Source of the DNA: Rhizophagus sp. LPA8_4_AMF
Taxonomy: Eukaryota; Glomeromycota; Glomeromycetes; Glomerales; Glomeraceae
DNA: 64,000 nucleotides
NCBI GenBank assembly: GCA_021464525.1
Contig: JADRCO010000001.1
Coordinates: forward strand, 1 to 64,000
Reading direction: 5' to 3'
Below, piece after piece: positions 1 through 12,894 of the stretch. The position numbers were made by a program, and so were the translations under genes. The stretch's first letter is position 1. Each line of letters begins with the position of its first letter. Below the pieces are notes generated by a model that saw only the letters and a program-made list of their open reading frames with translations, was not told where the DNA came from and did not search any database.

Positions 1-170
1 TAAATAAATATAAAAACGCGTGTCATCTAATGGATATAATAAAATAAGTGCAATAAATAACACCTAAATAAATATAAAAACGCGTCTCCTAATAGATATA
101 ATAAAACAAGTACAATAAATAATAATGCCTAAATAAATATAAAACGCATATTACTGTACTTAAAGAGATA
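1..170. repeat. Three-copy tandem repeat, unit about 63-65 bp
   Basis: Three successive units each begin with taaataaatataaaa followed by an acgcgt or acgcat core and a short run ending aataaataa. Copies one and two are close and copy three is diverged and truncated. The array probably continues left of the window, as the first base already lies inside a unit. Two of the three units contain ACGCGT, the core of the fungal MluI cell-cycle box, which may be chance in a repeat. Confidence 0.75.
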
Positions 171-1050
171 TAAAAATTCTAACTCAATAAACGAGAAATG
201 TTATATTTGTTACGCGACTTTATTTAGTCTTTAAAAGAACAGTTTGCTTTGACAAAAGTACCAAAATTTCGTTCTGAATCTTTGTATAAGAAAGATAAAC
301 AAAAAAATAAAACAGTTAATGTAATAATTAAAAATACACCAGCAATAAATTTTATACTTAAATAATTATTTAAACTCGATATTTTCATCTTTTTATAAAC
401 ATTTGTTTGACATTAAAAAAAGAAAAGAGAAAAAAGAAGGGAGAGTTTCGAAGGTTGCAAAATCACTGCTGTTCAACGTAAATAAACAAATAGATCAATG
501 AGGCTGATGTGGCACAAAATCACGTGGGGGCAGAAAAGTGTCGGTGATACTGGGGAAGATATTATTACCTTTCTGATAACACACAGGTGATAGAAATATT
601 TATGTATATATAAATGGAAAACCCGCACTAAAAAACACATACCATTTATAATAATTTCCGCACATAGTTTTATCATAGCATGATCTTTCCGCAAAAATGT
701 ATAAATTTGAAATAATACATTGAATTCTTGTCCCATCACCTCGACTTACTTATATAGTATGTATACTATAAAGTCAAGTTTCGACGCAAATAGGTCAGTT
801 TCATACATTTATATATTTGCTTCTGCCAGATATCGCTGCCAAAACTAAACTTCGATGTATACTGTATGTGTCACGTGGGCTTACCGCATTAAGGGCTGTG
901 TGTAATGGCTGTGCCGTTGTTTGTGTTGTTAACTTGTTATATACATAATTCTTTAAACGAATGCCAAAATAAACACTATAGATCGGTTTATCTTTTGTAC
1001 TGGTTCAATGAAATTAATTTAATTAGTTATTTAATAAAACCTCCGTAATA
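171..1050. other. Gene-free upstream region of the flippase gene
   Basis: AT-rich sequence without a convincing open frame. It should hold the promoter and 5' leader of the P4-ATPase gene starting at 1051. No clear TATA or other site was pinned down. A small reverse open frame at 473-739 has no recognisable domain and looks like chance. Confidence 0.5.
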
Positions 1051-4000
1051 ATGGTGAGAGAACCTTCTATAGCTTTAAAAACTATTATGCCTTTTTCAGA
1101 TAATAGGGTAAAACAAAGAAGTTCAGATTTAGAGGACGAAGCGCCTTTAATTCAAAATCATGACGATTGGGTAGAGGTCAGTTCAATATAAAAAAAAGTG
1201 AATTTATACTAGAAAAGTAGTTTTCATTGGCTTTTAACCTTCCCCATATATTAGATACAGATCTCACGGGAGTTTCTTAATATACAAACACAGTAAACAG
1301 TAGAAGACTAATATTTCCCTCTTTGTATATAATAATAAAAAAAAAAGAATTCGATAAGATATTAATGAAAATCTTTGTTTTTTTTGCTAGTCATCCCCAG
1401 CATCTCCGGTATCTCCGAGGAGACGTCGTAATATAAGATCATCTGCATCAACGACTAATGTTCCATCACGAAATACTCCCAAAGCTAAATCTCGAACGAT
1501 CTCATTTAATGCTACAGGTTTGTTGCTTACTATTTAATTGTTTCGAAAATATTTAGTTTATTTATTTATATTAATTAATTAATAATTTTTAGAAAAATTG
1601 AAAGATAAATATCCAGCAAATGTTGTTCGAAATCAAAAATATAATTTAATTACTTTTTTTCCGTTGGTATTTTATCAACAGGTAAACATTAATAATTATT
1701 TAATAAATCTTAATAAATTTATGTTATATGATCGTAATTTTAATACTAATTTCTACTTTTGCATTAAGTTTCATATATTCATTAATTTATACTTTCTTCT
1801 CGTGGCACTATCACAATTTATTCCACCGTTGAAAATTGGTAAGAATATATTATTTAGATAAAAATATTTCAATTAATATTTACATAGTTTATTATTCTTC
1901 TAGGTTATATTATTACATACCTTGGTCCATTATGTTTTGTGATTATTGTAACGATGGGCAAAGAAGCTTATGATGATTGGAAAAGATATAAAAGAGATCA
2001 AGAAAATAATTCTCAAAAATATCAAATAATGACAACCAAAGGTATTAAATTTGTGCCAAGTTCAAAAATAAGAGTTGGAGATTTTATTATAATTAATAAA
2101 GATCAAAGAGTATGTTAAATTCAAAGATTTTTCTTTGTTTTTAAAAAAAAAATGAATTATTTTAAATAGTGTTAGTGAATTAATCTTTTATAATTTATTT
2201 AATAAAAGATTCCTGCAGATTTGATATTGCTCCGAACATCAGAATCAAGTGGCGCTTGTTTTATTAGGACTGATCAATTAGATGGTGAAACTGATTGGAA
2301 ACTAAGGTATCTTATCTAGATAGGGAGCGATCTGATTTCAAAATTTATTATTACGTGTAATAATTATTAATTTGAACTTATTTATAGATTAGCCGTGCCA
2401 TATTGCCAAAAATTACCATCAGATGAAAGTCTTTTGGAAGTTGATGCAGAAATATATGCCGACAGTCCACAAAAAGACATTCATAACTTTGTTGGAAATT
2501 TTTCGAAAGTAGCAATGGAAGATATTGTAAGATTTATTAAAATAATATTTGTGTGAATAGTTCTTTTTATCACTATTTTAATTTTTTATTGTCACTCTAG
2601 GTACCGCAAGTTGAGGGTCTTAATGTTGAAAATACGTTATGGATGAATACAGTATTGGCATCAGGCACTGCTATTGGATTTGTTATTTACACCGGCAAAG
2701 ATACTCGCGCTGTAATGAACACAAGTCACCCAGAAACAAAAGTTGGATTACTTGATCAAGAAATTAATCGGCTTTCCAAGGTTGGTTTAGTTAAAATTTT
2801 ACTAATTAATTAAATACTAAAAATTGGGTAAAATTAATTCAAATATATTATTATTTGATAGATTCTATTCTTGGTTACAATGTTATTATCATTGTTGCTT
2901 ATTGTTTTGAACGGATTTCGGGGTCTCTGGTATATTTATTTATTTCGATTTTTGATCCTTTTTTCTTCGATCATTCCGATTGGGTAAGTCTTTTATTTAA
3001 TAATTACAATCATTTATTTGATTTTTTAATATATTTATACTTATTTATTTATTTATTTTATTTTAGATTGCGTGTTAACTTAGATATGGGCAAAACTGTT
3101 TATGGATATCAAATTATGAATGATAGAGAGATTCCCGATACAATAGTGCGAACCAGTACAATACCTGAAGAACTTGGTCGTATTGAATATCTTTTGTCAG
3201 ATAAGACCGGAACACTGACTAAAAATGGTAATTAACATGAAACAAACAATATATCATTTGATTAATATAACATAATATAAAAAAAAAAAATTTTTTTAAA
3301 TAGATATGGAGCTCAAAAAACTTCATATGGGAACCATGGCCTATAATATTGATACTATGGATGAAATTTCCAATCAACTTGATGCCGCATTTGGAAAACA
3401 ACAAGGAAAAGGTATATGTTATAGTTAAATATGTGATATATATATATGTACAATTTTGATTTTTTTTAAAAAATTATAATTTCGAACTTAATGTTTTATA
3501 TATCATCGTACCTAAGATGTACATCCACAGAGAACATCCCGTACTGCTACCTCTACTATTATGGTTGGAAAGAGTCGTAGAGATATGAGTTTGAGAATAA
3601 AAGATATTGTATTTGCCTTGGCGTTATGTCACAATGTAAGCGAGAATGCTTTGAATAAATTATAATATAATTTTTTAACTATAATTTTGTTATTTAGGTT
3701 ACTCCTGTAATAGATTCTGATTCAGAGGTAACATATCAAGCATCTTCACCAGACGAAGTTGCAATTGTGAAATGGACGGAACATGTTGGTCTTACTCTTG
3801 TTTTCCGTGATATCAATGAAATGCATCTTCGTACAAAACATGGCGATATTTTTGAATTTCAAATTCTTCAAATATTTCCATTCACAAGTGAAACTAAGAG
3901 GATGGGAATTATTGTTAAAGATAAAGCTACCGATGAAATTTTTTTTTATGAAAAAGGAGCAGATGTCGTAATGAGTAGGATTGTACAATATAATGATTGG

Positions 4001-6206
4001 CTGGATGAAGAATGTGGAAATATGGCCAGAGAAGGGTTGAGGACTTTAGTTGTTGCACGTAAAAAGTTATCAGAAGAAGCATATAATGATTTTTCACAAA
4101 GGTAAATACAAGAAATTTCCTACCGATTAAACTGCAAATATATCTAATTATGATGATTATTATAGATACCATGAAGCCAAAGTGAGTCTTTCAGATCGTA
4201 AAGCTCAGGAACAGGCAATTATAAGTACAATCCTAGAAAATGAGCTAGAACTTTTAGGAGTAACTGGAGTGGAGGATAAACTTCAGGATGGTGTAAAGAC
4301 CACTTTGGAATTATTGAGAAATGCAGGTCTAAAAATTTGGATGTTAACAGGAGATAAGATTGAAACAGCAACATGTATTGCTATTTCTTCAAAATTAATT
4401 TCAAGGAATCAAATTATTCATCAAATATCTAAACGTATGTATTAAATAATGCATTTGATTAAAGGTTTGAGGTTTAATTGTTTGTGTTTATTCATTGATA
4501 TATTTATATATTCAATTTTTAGTTCAAAGCATTGAAGCAGCTTATGAAGAACTGACTAGTTTACAAACAAAAGGAGATTTATGTTTAGTAATTGACGGTG
4601 AATCACTACAAATTTATATGGATCACTATCAGTATGAATTCATTGAGTTGGCTGTAGAATTGCCAGTAGTTGTTGCTTGTAGATGTTCTCCTACTCAAAA
4701 AGTATTATATACTATCTATTTAAGTTTAATTTTAATTTATTGTTTCTTACTTACTTTATTTTTATAATTAGGCTGATATAACAAGACTTATTAAGAAATT
4801 CTCAAAGAAAAGAGTCTGTTGCATAGGAGATGGTGGCAATGATGTTAGCATGATCCAGGCAGCCGATGTTGGTAAGTATATTGTTTGAATGCATTATATT
4901 TTAGATAAAATCAAAAATCTGATATTTTATGTATGAATAAAAATTTTAGGTGTAGGGATTGTAGGGAAGGAAGGTAAACAAGCTTCCTTAGCTGCAGATT
5001 TTTCTGTAACTCAATTCAGTTTTTTGACAAAATTGTTATGTAAGTGAGAACTGTTTTGTATTTTTTTAAAAATGATCAAAGTTGTATGTTTTTTAATTAA
5101 TATATTAAATTATAGTGTGGCATGGTAGAAATAGTTATAAACGCTCTGCAAAACTGGCTCAATTTGTCATTCATCGTGGTTTAATAATATCAGTTATACA
5201 AGCCGTATTTTCTGCAATCTTTTATTTTGCCCCTATTGCACTTTATCAGGTAAATAAGTTGAGATGATAACTTATTATTTATTTATATTTAATTAATATA
5301 CAAACAATTAATAAAATTAACAAATAAAACCATGTTTTAATAGGGGATACTAATTGTAGGTTATTCTACAGTTTATACAATGGCACCAGTATTTTCACTC
5401 GTATTAGATAGAGATGTGAGAGAGGATATAGCATTGCAATTTCCAGAATTATACAAGGATTTAATAAAAGTAATAAAAGATTTTCTCTGAAGCATCTATA
5501 TATTGCAAACTGAAAAAAAATGTCTAATTTTTTTACCTTTTTACTATTATTAGGGTCGATCATTATCATTGAAAACTTTTTTTCAATGGCTAATGATCAG
5601 TGTTTATCAAGGTAATTTTATTATTGCATTAACTGGAATTAACTACTAATGAATGAGATAGCTAACATTCATATATTTTCATATATTTAGGTGGTACGAT
5701 TATGATCATGTCAATTGTACTCTTTGAAGATGAATTTATAAACATTGTTTCTATTTCTTTTACTGCCTTAATTCTTAATGAATTGTTGATGGTTGCTTTG
5801 GAGATTAATACATGGTATGTAATTCAATGTGAAATTTATAATTTATTTCTTTATTTTATTTTTATTTTTTATTTTTTTTTTTCGTTTATTAACTCTATCA
5901 CAAAATTCGATAGGCATAGATTAATGGTTTTATCGGAAATTATTACATTGGCCATTTACATTGTTTCAATGATATTTTTGCCTACTTATTTTGGTAAGTA
6001 AAATAATGTGTCATATTTTTTATGAATATATTAAATATTAATTTCTTGATCCTTTTTTATGTAACAATATAGATTTAACATTTATTTTAACTGAAACATT
6101 TGTTTGGAAGGTGCTCGTAATAACAGCTATTAGCAGTTTGCCATTATATATTGTAAAATTTTTGAGAAGAAGATATTCTCCACCTAGTTATCTTAAACTT
6201 ACATAG
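1051..6206 (+). CDS. NEO1: P4-type ATPase, Neo1/ATP9A-B class phospholipid flippase
   Basis: Type IV P-type ATPase expected to flip aminophospholipids across Golgi/endosome membranes. I count roughly 23 short exons with GT-AG introns of about 60-220 bp. Exon 1 (1051-1176) starts at ATG 1051 and encodes a polar N-terminus. The spliced product contains [11 protein letters not shown] near the first membrane segment, [12 protein letters not shown], the phosphorylation motif DKTGTLT (about 3198-3218), KGAD in the nucleotide-binding domain, MLTGDK (about 4342-4359) and [16 protein letters not shown] (about 4830-4875). About six membrane segments follow, ending [12 protein letters not shown] before TAG 6204-6206. 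DGETDWK rather than DGETN is the hallmark of the Neo1/ATP9 subclass, whose members work without a CDC50 partner. All catalytic motifs are intact, so the gene looks functional. A neutral exon boundary choice remains at exon 1 (gtagag or gtcagt donor). Confidence 0.93.
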
Positions 6207-9053
6207 AGATAAAATTTTTTATTTTTGTAGTATAATGAATAAGTTTTTGGCAAAAAAAAAAAATGTATGTAAATTAATAAATTTTAATTAATTTTTTTTT
6301 ATTTATTCGCATATTTTTTACTTTTTTTTACAAACTTAATAACTGTAATATTTGGCAAACTATAAACTCAGGCCAAACTTTATAATAATCAAAATCTAGT
6401 ATCATTAATCATACAAGAAATAAAAAGAGACTAATCATATACAGACAAATCAAAAGAACAAATAGTGCAATTCAAAGATTTTGAAATTGATATAGTACAG
6501 TAAAGTACATTTATATTACGTCGATTTGTTTTAAATAGATATTCTTATTAGAATTACGTTATTATGTCAGTCAATTCATTGATATATAAAATCAATTTCG
6601 ATGAGAAAGAATGTAATGAGTTATACAAGCATTATAGAAAGAATAGTTATTTGAGGAAAAAAAAAGAATGGAGGAAAAAGTAACAAGTATACATAAATAC
6701 AGTTATTAAGAACTATTTGATATAAAGATTTAATCTGAATATCATTCACATTAATTAATAAAAAGTAAGGGTTTCACTGAAGAGATTATGAACAATATAG
6801 TAAAATATTGAAACAGGGAATGCGAAATAATAAGTTTTTGATAATTTACAAGAATCTTTAGAGTCAAAAGAATAGGAATGAAAAGTTTTATAAAAACGTT
6901 AGTAAAAATGTTTTATTAATTGATAAATTAATTTTTTGTAATGTATTTCTTTCGCATAAAAATTTTCCATTTCTATAGATATAGATCAATGCCATTTCAC
7001 TGGTTATTTCAGCTATTTCTAGCATCAATAGAATTATAAGTTAATCCATTACTTTATGAATATTTTTCGGTTTGACCGTGTGATAAATTGGGTGATAACA
7101 AATAATCAATTTTATTTCACGAAAAAAAAAAAAAAATTTGCCAAGTTATATAAATCGCGTGCATTGGGACGTATAAATTATAAAGAATTTATAAGATAAA
7201 GATTTTTGGATTTTTGTAAAAATCTTCCATGGCCCGAACGTTTTTGATCAGCCTGAATTGTCTCGTACTGAGCCAGATCCACGAACAAAGATGTGTGTAA
7301 TAGAAAACACAATTTTCTAGTTGAATATTCTAATGTAGGATGATAAACAAATTACAATGATGATTATGATGATCAAAATTACCGACGATCAAATTACCTA
7401 GCTACTAAGAGTTCTAACGCTTCCACTTTTTATTCTAAATTTATTATTCTAATTTAAAAAGCTAATTATTTTTTTTTTCTATTTTGAGTACATATTATCA
7501 TTAAATCAATAAAACTAATTTAAGAGTTTAAATAATACAATGAAATTATGAATCAAACTAAGAAAATTTATAAAAATATATTAAACAAAGGCCTTTTTAA
7601 CATTGTAACAATTAATGTATTACAAAATTTTACAATCGGAACGCGGAGAATAATTCGGATTCGGAAGATAATTCAGACCCGGAAAATAATCCAGATCCGG
7701 ACACTATTATAATTTATAATCATGAAACTAATATTTTCTTTTTAAAAAATGATAATTTAATGATGTAATCGTTTATAAAATATTCCCATTTTTTCATTAT
7801 ACATGTGAAATTGATATATAAATTGATCATCACCACGTGTTCGCTCAAATCCCATATTATAATTTTAGAATTTACGCTGTTATTCCCAGAACCAATGGGA
7901 AATGACGCTCTATAAGAAGACAGTCACCAATTTTACGAAGTTTAAATTTATGAATTTTGGGCTGATTCCGTTATCTTGAGGTTATCATCGTTGTTATCAT
8001 GGTTTTGTTTTTTGATTAGGAATTTCGTGAAAGACGGTAATGATAAATTCAGTAATACAAAAATTTTATATGGAAGGTTATTTACATCTTTATGAAACTT
8101 TATTTCTAATCAAAAGCGGTAACCCGGAACATCAGAAGAACCGAGTGGCTCGAACTTGCATAATCCAGAAATCTAAACTCTTGTACATATGTAATCGAAA
8201 AAAAAAGATAATCTTCTTATTTTACAATAACTTCATTATGAAGTTAAACAAAAAGGTTACGTTACTTACGTATACTTTTATTTTTTTTCTGTGTTACAAT
8301 TTTTAAGGGAAATTTGCTTTTAAACATACATGGAAAATTCACTAATTTAGGAAAGAGTATCCACCACCTGTCAATTAATTCATTGGCTAAAACTATAATT
8401 AAATCAATCACGTGATGAAATTATAATTTTAATCTACTTATAAATAGAAAAATGGGTTCTTGGCTGTAATACATTAAAACATTTTAATTATAACCCTCAT
8501 TATATTTATGGAAAGTAGAAATTCCATTTGTTTATTTATTATTATTCTTTCATTAGAATAAAAAAAAAAAAAATAAAACGGAAAAAAATAATTTTGGGCG
8601 TAATTTGTCACATTCATGCACAATATAAATAGTATTATAATGTTTTTTTAATAAATCTGGGTATGATAAATTAGGCAGTGAAAAAATTTTTATAACGGGT
8701 AAGTCGGAATTTTCGGACAAAGAGTTGCATATAATAAAATTCAAATATAAATAGTATGAGATATGGGAATTTTTTGATCCTCTTTTTTAAGCCAAAACGG
8801 TTTGTTTGCTCTTTGAAAAATATTATAAATTTATTTATTATTTTTTTTTATTTTTTATTTTTTATTTTTTAATTTTTTAATTTTTTTTTTTTTAAAAAAA
8901 AAAAATTAATAAAAAGAGAAAATAAAGAAAAAGAAATAATTTAAAAGAAAATCATCCGTTTTTTAAGCTTTTTTTTTAAGACGATAAAATTCCTTATCAT
9001 AATAATAAATTATTTAAAAAAATAAAAAATAAAAAAAATAATAATAATTAAAG
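6207..9053. other. Intergenic region, 2.8 kb, no gene recognised
   Basis: AT-rich spacer between two genes on the same strand. It holds long A/T runs (8560-8575, 8835-8935), a 3 x 18-bp repeat at 7645-7698 and a slightly GC-richer patch near 7225-7300. The open frame at 8040-8306 shows no domain and has no intron-supported extension, so I do not call it. The last few hundred bases should hold the promoter of the gene at 9054. Confidence 0.5.
7645..7698. repeat. 3 x 18-bp tandem repeat, multiple of three
   Basis: Three contiguous 18-bp units: ggagaataattcggattc, ggaagataattcagaccc, ggaaaataatccagatcc. One frame reads as acidic hexamers of the type ENNSDS / EDNSDP / ENNPDP. The period is a multiple of three and the frame stays open, so this could be a remnant of a low-complexity coding repeat. 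No surrounding gene was found. Confidence 0.65.
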
Positions 9054-10220
9054 ATGACTAAAGGACTCCCAATACTGACCAGAAGAAACAGTGGATCGAT
9101 ACGACAAAAAACTATTCAAAAATTACAAATTTTAGTATTAGTATTTGTAATGATCTCATTGACATTAAAGATTTATATTCAAATGTTTCCATCTTCATAT
9201 GAATCAGGTAAAATAAACATGACTTTTTTTTAAAAAAAATAATATAATAATTTTAAAAGCATTAATTAACGAAAAAAAAAATCTTTTTTAGATTATACAT
9301 CACCTTGTGGAAAATGTCCGTTATATGAAGATCAACAGGACAAAATCGATAATGAATCAATACCAATAATATCTACAGACGATACAGATTATAATGATAA
9401 TTCATATGAAAATGATATGGAAATTGATATTGAACCAGCAATTCATCCATTACCACAATCAAATATAACGTACGATTTTACTGTGATAACAGGAGCGAGT
9501 CAAAACCATTTTTGTCCAACGAAAAGTTTCCTTTATTATATGAAAGATACTTTAAAAGGATTTAACGCAAGATTAATAGTTTACGATTTAGGATTTTCTG
9601 CTTCACAACGTAAAGTACTTAAAAAATTACAAAAACTTGGTTATTTAACAGAATTAAGAACATTTCAATGGTCACATTATCCTGATTTTTGGAATATAAC
9701 TATTGCAAGAGGTGAATACGCTTGGAAACCTGGTATGATTGCCGAAGTAGCACGTGATTATCCTGGAAAATTGGTTTGGTTGGATAGTGGAACTTTGGTT
9801 GATAGAAAATATTTTACAAAATTAAATTCTTCATTAAGAAAATATGAAGGATTTGTTTCCCCACGTTCTTCTGGAACGATGAAAGTTTGGACTCATCCAG
9901 GAGTTTACGATTATTATGATGACGATCACAACAAATATGATCATGTAGTAAATTGTAACGGTGCAAGTGTTACCTTTGATACAACAAAGACCCAAAATAT
10001 TATTGATGAATGGTTTAAATGTGCAACTGTAAAAGATTGTATCGCTCCTCCTGGAAGTAGTAGAGTTAATCACAGACAAGATCAAGCCATATTAACTTAT
10101 TTGGCTGCTAAAAATAATTTATATTGTGATTATAAAAAAGAGAAACTTGGAATTCATACTCATGAAGATAGAAATTGCAGACAATATATTTCTAATTATG
10201 AATCAACACATAAAATATAA
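9054..10220 (+). CDS. Type II membrane DUF1647-like protein, possible glycosyltransferase
   Basis: Two exons (9054-9207, 9292-10220) sum to 1083 nt and give 360 aa. A basic start (MTKGLPILTRRNSGSIRQK) precedes one hydrophobic segment at about residues 25-42, as in a Golgi type II protein. A CGKC motif and an acidic linker follow. The C-terminal about 260 residues carry ITGASQNHF, LIVYDLGFS, EYAWKPGMIAEV and KLVWLDSGTLV. These match my memory of the DUF1647 group, predicted glycosyltransferase-like proteins, with the acidic LDSGT strand as the possible nucleotide-sugar/metal site. C-terminal NHRQDQAILTYLA fits the same fold. Activity and substrate are inference. The start is the first ATG and supplies the basic anchor flank. 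Confidence 0.8.
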
Positions 10221-11645
10221 ACAATTATTTTTAATTTTTATTACTTTTAAATGACTTATTACAAAAATTTTATTTATGTCAATTTTTTGTATTATATATT
10301 TTTTCAAATTGTCTCCTCTTTTTTTTTTTAAGATTTACCTAATATTTTTTAGTCGAGATAGAGAATAATTTCATTCTGTTATATAAAAAGACACATAATT
10401 TAGTGAAATTAATCATAACTTTTTTAACTATTATAAAAAAAAAACCAATAAATAAATTTTTGTTTCAAGTTCTAAAAATAAAAAAAAAAGTCGTCTACGT
10501 TCGTACAATAAATTTTGTCCTATAAATAGATGATGGATGATCATTTGCAGGTTCAGCCAATAAGAAAATATAGAAAATACCTGATGAAAGAATATTCAAT
10601 TTTCTAATAGGTAAATAATCAGTTGGCGAAATCAGGTTTATCAGAAAATATCTTTTAATTTTTGTTGAGCAGATCCATTTATATTATAAATAGAAGTTTA
10701 TTCTGATGAAAATGATGAAATTTCGTGAAGCGTATGGTGCGATTATCAAATTTCTGAATTATTCCCTTCTTTCTCCCCTGCACTTGGAGAAATCCTGTCT
10801 TTGTTAAATATATAATAATAAATATATAATTGATTTATGCAACATTCTTTATCGATATCTATTTTTATTAACCAATTTTATTTAAATAAATACAGTAGGA
10901 ATTTTTAAGCTGCATTTCACATCCCAACCAATAAAGGTTGTATACTTACAGTACGACATTTTTTTTTTGTTTTAGCAACGGATTTTAGTTTTCCTAGTCA
11001 AAAATTTACAAGCAATTTTTAAGGGATTTGATTTAATGCACAAATACAGTACACCATTAATTAACGTTTTTATCAGTCTATGAGTTATGTACTGAGGTAA
11101 CGAATAAAATACTTTTTTGCTATGTATCATGACTAAAATGTGTAACAAACAAAGATTTATAGTTGTGGTAATTGCTTTTTATCCATAAATATGTAGCAAT
11201 AGCGAAATTAACTTTATATGTTCAAATTTCCAATTAGAGTTTTCTTTTACTAACCAAAATAATTAGAACAATAAATTTTATCATGTATGGTTGTGCACGG
11301 TTAAATTCTTGATCTGCCTTTTTTTTAGGTAGCTCAAAGTATAATAAAAATCTTGTTATAAAATTATTTTTATCTCGAGCTTTTGATAGGATAATTTATG
11401 ATTAATTAATAATCCAATAACATATTCAGATTTAAATATTGAGAACAAGCAATATTGGCAAATTTGATTTGGTTTTATTTATAGTAGTAAAAGAATAAAT
11501 TTCTTCAACTCGTGTATGGTTTCGTTCTGACGTTGTAATACTAATAAATCCTTTAACTTTATTATTATTTTTTTTTTCTAATTGATCAAGTTAATTAAAG
11601 TGTTGGTTAATTGGATAAGTTATTTATTATTAAACCTGACATATA

Positions 11646-12119
11646 CAGTGCTTGGCAAAAAGTAATTGGAAAATTATTTTTATCTATAGTTTAACGAATA
11701 AGAGTTAATAATCCATGAAAATTTGCAGATATATTTAATAAATAAATATCAAAAGGCATACTATTAATATATCATTTACCGCTTTACCTATCAAACATAT
11801 TATTTATCGTAATATCTGATATTACCTTTTAAATTTACCCAAATTTGATACAAAAAGAAATAGGTATTTTTATTGGGTAATTTAATGTAAGAAACAACTT
11901 ATCTATTACATATAGAATATATCATTTTTTTTTTTTAATGGGCAGGTCTGGCGCAATTGGTGTTGCATAGAAAGACAATTATAATTCTTTATTTTATATA
12001 TTGTTTTAATTTATTTTCTTATGTAACTACCTACAACGTATTACTTTGTGTAGTAGTAGATGTAGTTTCGTTTTTTGTACTAACTTTTATATCTGTGATT
12101 ACTTTTTGCCAGCCTAAGG
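11646..12119. mobile_element. MITE-like element with Tc1/mariner-type terminal inverted repeats
   Basis: The left end reads TA then cagtgcttggcaaaaagtaa. The right end, reverse-complemented, contains ggctggcaaaaagtaatca, and TA follows at 12120-12121. About 13-15 bases (ggcaaaaagtaat) are shared exactly and in inverted orientation. A CAGTG start, a GGCAAAAAGT core and flanking TA fit Tc1/mariner ends. The 474-bp interior encodes no transposase. The outer bases of the right end are diverged, so this is an old non-autonomous copy or an internally deleted transposon. Confidence 0.5.
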
Positions 12120-12785
12120 TAAGTAAAAAAAATCTAACGCTTTCATTTTGCAAAAATCCGGAAAGATGATTTGTCATGCATTTCTATCAGGACATTTGCT
12201 GCAAGTGGAATTTTTCTTTTAAAAAAGAAAAATAAGTTAATTACGGAAACTGTTAAAGTCTGTCGCTTAAGCAAATTAAGGTCTGACCTCTATGTGTACA
12301 ATTTGGATGAATACAAGATTGATGCAAGGCAAGGTAACATTTACTACTATCGTCCACTAATAGGTTATATTAGAAGGTCCAAGATGACGCAAACTCATAA
12401 GCGGAACTGTTTGATTCAAAAAAGAGATGAATCTATTTGTCTAAGATTTCTTGTAATTTCCATCAGTTAATTTCTCATTCAAAATTTTTTTATACTTTTT
12501 TTAGAAAAAGTACTATTAATTTGGTAAGTCTCCAATAGCATGTTCAAATAACTTCTTTATTAAGATGATAATGGGAAGTTTCAATTAATTTGTTTAATTT
12601 CTCTTGTTCGAAGATCAATTTTTCTTCAACCTTACTTTCTAGACTATTAATTTAATCACTGATCCGTCTGAGTCCCACCGTATTAGGTCACATGATGCGA
12701 GACCGAAGACTGCGGTCCTATGCTAGGTCGTCTTATCCCCGAGATCGGCACTATCATCAATATTAAAAATCAGGGTGAATTTAAC

Positions 12786-12894
12786 GTTTCGCAATCAAAT
12801 TGGCAATAAATACAAAACACTATAAGAGGAACGACACATATCACGTAATTATTAAAGGGGATAGGAGATATGTGTCATTCCCCTAATTGCGAAA
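12786..12894. repeat. Imperfect inverted repeat, about 110 bp
   Basis: Outer arms gtttcgcaat (about 12786-12795) and attgcgaaag (about 12885-12894), and inner arms gaggaacgacacatat (about 12826) and atatgtgtcattcccc (about 12868), are reverse complements with two or three mismatches. The spacing between arms is unequal. The whole could fold as a hairpin or be a tiny MITE relic. Confidence 0.5.

Noticed and set aside
8040-8306. 88-codon open frame
   Set aside because: Lys/Ile/Phe-rich composition only, no domain or gene context.
12171-12470. 99-codon open frame after the MITE-like element
   Set aside because: Considered as a transposase fragment, but no DDE motif or DNA-binding helix pattern is visible.
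12660-12760. GC-richer block examined as a tRNA or SINE head
   Set aside because: No cloverleaf could be drawn and no GGTTCRANNCC B box was found.
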